A stretch of DNA of 6,861 nucleotides from Mobilitalea sp. (GTDB lineage: Bacteria > Bacillota_A > Clostridia > Lachnospirales > Lachnospiraceae). Of the stretch, positions 5,899 through 6,861 are shown in pieces. The position numbers were made by a program, and so were the translations under genes. Positions within the stretch are counted from its first letter, which is position 1, and each line of letters opens with the position of its first letter. A model generated the notes under the pieces. It did no database searches, had not been told where the DNA came from, and saw nothing but the letters and a program-made list of their open reading frames with translations. Location: positions 1 through 6,861 of the forward strand of contig JARKQP010000272.1 in assembly GCA_029974875.1 (NCBI GenBank), given 5' to 3'.

Positions 5899-6414
5899 TT
5901 AATTCTTCATCATGCTCTTGATCTGGGGTACTCTCGAAAGTAGGGGCAACAGAAGGGAAGCAATTACGATGCCCATAATATTCTGCAGCAGATTAAATGG
6001 AACTCCGGCCAAAGCTGCAGCTGCTGATCCGGCCAGGAAGCTGTCGTAGAGGAAATATCCGAGGGTTACTACGATTCCACCCAAAATGCCTGCCAGAATA
6101 ACTGACCTTTCCCGAACTTTCCGGTAGGAGATGGCTGCAAGTGCTGCCGCCAGAAATTTTATGATAAAGGTAACGGGGGCATACTGTGCATACCCGGATA
6201 ACAGATCTGCCAACATGGAGCCGATTGCAGCAGCAAAGCCTCCATAAACCGGGCCTAGGATGATGCCGGAGAGAAGCACAAAGCCATCACCGGGATGGAT
6301 GTAGCCTCCATTTCCATATGGAATTTTAATTGGAAGTATCATGGTTACAACACAGGTCATGGCAGCCAGGACAGCAGCGGTGACTAATTTTATAATTTTA
6401 TCATGGTTTCTCAT
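5899..6414 (-). CDS. ECF-type transporter S component (substrate-binding membrane subunit), substrate unknown
   Basis: The 171-residue product is a small hydrophobic protein with about six membrane segments (near 8-28, 44-60, 62-75, 80-97, 104-126 and 137-159). It carries GGYIHPGDGFVLLSGIILGP (36-55) and LADLLSGYAQYAPVTFIIKF (68-87). These are typical of S components of energy-coupling-factor vitamin importers (PF07155/PF12822-like). Such proteins bind a vitamin or precursor and use a shared ATPase/EcfT module encoded elsewhere; none is seen here. The longer frame from the ATG at 6465 is less likely: AGGGGG (6427-6422) lies 7 bases before the ATG at 6414, and a probable -10 covers the upstream ATG. 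The predicted leader of about 40 bases leaves no room for a vitamin riboswitch. Candidates such as a thiamine precursor, pyridoxine or other cofactor cannot be separated by eye. Confidence 0.85.
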   Translation of the reverse strand: MRNHDKIIKLVTAAVLAAMTCVVTMILPIKIPYGNGGYIHPGDGFVLLSGIILGPVYGGFAAAIGSMLADLLSGYAQYAPVTFIIKFLAAALAAISYRKVRERSVILAGILGGIVVTLGYFLYDSFLAGSAAAALAGVPFNLLQNIMGIVIASLLLPLLSRVPQIKSMMKN

Positions 6415-6460
6415 CAATATACCCCCTAGGATAGAGTTTGCTTTTGTATTACATTGAGAA

Positions 6461-6489
6461 AGCATAGCACAGATAAAGGGAAAAGTAAA
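6461..6489 (-). promoter_or_regulatory. Putative SigA promoter of the ECF transporter gene
   Basis: On the minus strand TTTACT (6489-6484) and TATGCT (6466-6461) are 17 bp apart; each matches consensus at four of six bases. A TG one base upstream makes an extended -10. The predicted start near 6454 lies downstream of the ATG at 6465 and upstream of the ATG at 6414, supporting the shorter protein. Confidence 0.5.
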
Positions 6490-6529
6490 ATTAAATTTTA
6501 GCGGAAAATGTGGTTTTTGGCTATAGTTA

Positions 6530-6550
6530 TTAACCAGTTGCTAAAGTTAA
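6530..6550. promoter_or_regulatory. TTAAC-N11-GTTAA inverted repeat, AdcR-like half motif
   Basis: TTAAC at 6530-6534 and GTTAA at 6546-6550 are inverted. The first twelve bases, TTAACCAGTTGC, agree at ten positions with the TTAACNNGTTAA zinc operator of AdcR-type repressors described in streptococci. It lies in the divergent region before a metal-binding protein gene, about 38-58 bp upstream of its -35. The link is suggestive only. Confidence 0.25.
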
Positions 6551-6569
6551 GTATACAGTAGGTATACAG
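6551..6569. repeat. Two GTATACAG direct repeats 11 bp apart
   Basis: GTATACAG occurs at 6551-6558 and 6562-6569, one helical turn apart. Each contains the palindrome GTATAC. They lie 18 bp or more upstream of the -35 of the substrate-binding protein gene and may be a regulator site. No known regulon is recognised. Confidence 0.5.
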
Positions 6570-6587
6570 CAGCTTTTTGGATAATCA

Positions 6588-6617
6588 TTGACATCATGGA
6601 AAGAATTATAATATAAT
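6588..6617 (+). promoter_or_regulatory. SigA promoter of the metal substrate-binding protein gene
   Basis: TTGACA at 6588-6593 is perfect. A perfect TATAAT at 6612-6617 follows after 18 bp. An overlapping TATAAT at 6607-6612 has a 13-bp spacer and is unlikely to be used. The start should be near 6624, leaving a leader of about 38 bases. Confidence 0.8.
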
Positions 6618-6661
6618 TAAACGCAAATGAGTTGCAATAATCTATTACGAAAGGAAAATCA

Positions 6662-6861
6662 ATGAAAAAGAAGCTGTTTCTTCTTATTTCCGCAATGGCA
6701 CTGATTACCATTGTGGGAAGCTTTATAATAAATATAACTAATCATGACTCGGTAGACGGTTCAGACATAACAAAAAAGAGGCTCAATATAGTAACGACCT
6801 TCTATCCAATGTACTTGATTGGACTAAATATAGCGGATCAAATTGACGCGTTGAATGTGCA
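6662..6861 (+). CDS. Zinc/manganese-type ABC transporter substrate-binding protein (5' part, cut by window end)
   Basis: Only 66 codons are present. The N-terminus has a KKK charge cluster and a hydrophobic stretch (about residues 5-25, LFLLISAMALITIVGSFIIN), that is, an export signal. A polar linker follows, and then the first strand of the mature domain, RLNIVTTFYPMYLIGLNIAD (40-59). The V-T-T-F-Y-P-M-Y pattern is typical of the cluster A-I, ZnuA/TroA-like metal-binding proteins that deliver Zn or Mn to an ABC importer. AAGGA (6651-6655) lies 6 bases before the ATG. Unusually for a Gram-positive binding protein, no lipobox cysteine is seen in or after the hydrophobic stretch, so it may stay membrane-anchored by an uncleaved signal or be released. 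The permease and ATPase genes would be beyond the right edge. Metal-binding histidines lie outside the window, so Zn versus Mn is open. Confidence 0.78.
   Translation, partial: MKKKLFLLISAMALITIVGSFIINITNHDSVDGSDITKKRLNIVTTFYPMYLIGLNIADQIDALNV

Noticed and set aside
6415..6465. Longer N-terminus of the ECF S component from the ATG at 6465
   Set aside because: The probable -10 covers this ATG and the strong AGGGGG site belongs to the ATG at 6414; the extra 17 residues do not look like the family's N-terminus.

Overview
The window looks like a stretch of a low-GC, anaerobic, fermentative Firmicute chromosome, most likely a Clostridia/Lachnospiraceae-type organism. Reasons: AT-rich intergenic DNA, strong AGGAGG-type ribosome sites, near-consensus SigA promoters, a pyruvate formate-lyase behind a pfl-motif (ZTP) riboswitch, an ECF-type S component and a Gram-positive-looking metal-binding protein. 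This placement is an inference from gene content; there is no rRNA or other marker.

Layout. (1) 3-1316, plus strand: the 3' part of an O-antigen-ligase/polymerase-like membrane protein, cut by the left edge. (2) 1317-1757: an apparent decay zone with five tandem copies of a 7-bp unit, two same-frame protein fragments separated by stop codons, and a 29-bp perfect palindrome. (3) 1758-3142, plus strand: a two-gene unit that looks like a toxin-antitoxin module. It has a consensus promoter carrying two copies of one operator, a DUF3990 (ADP-ribosyltransferase-like) protein, and an overlapping gene with a C-terminal XRE-type helix-turn-helix. (4) 3237-5459, minus strand: pyruvate formate-lyase (pflB), convergent with the module. 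(5) 5460-5898: the pflB leader, with a ZTP riboswitch whose anti-terminator and terminator pairings can be read directly, its promoter, an A-rich low-complexity tract and a likely terminator for the next gene. (6) 5899-6414, minus strand: an ECF transporter S component of unknown substrate. (7) 6415-6661: a divergent promoter region with short repeats. (8) 6662-6861, plus strand: the N-terminus of a zinc/manganese-type ABC transporter substrate-binding protein, cut by the right edge.

How the parts work together. The best-supported regulatory unit is pflB under ZTP control. ZMP/ZTP accumulates when 10-formyl-tetrahydrofolate is short, and pyruvate formate-lyase makes formate, the one-carbon donor for that cofactor, so read-through on ZTP would restore the pool. 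The toxin-antitoxin-like pair is probably autoregulated through its twin operators and lies immediately downstream of pflB, where a pflA activase gene might have been expected. Nothing in the window is wholly without precedent. The least-described item is probably the reversed-order DUF3990/HTH-fusion module with its paired operators.
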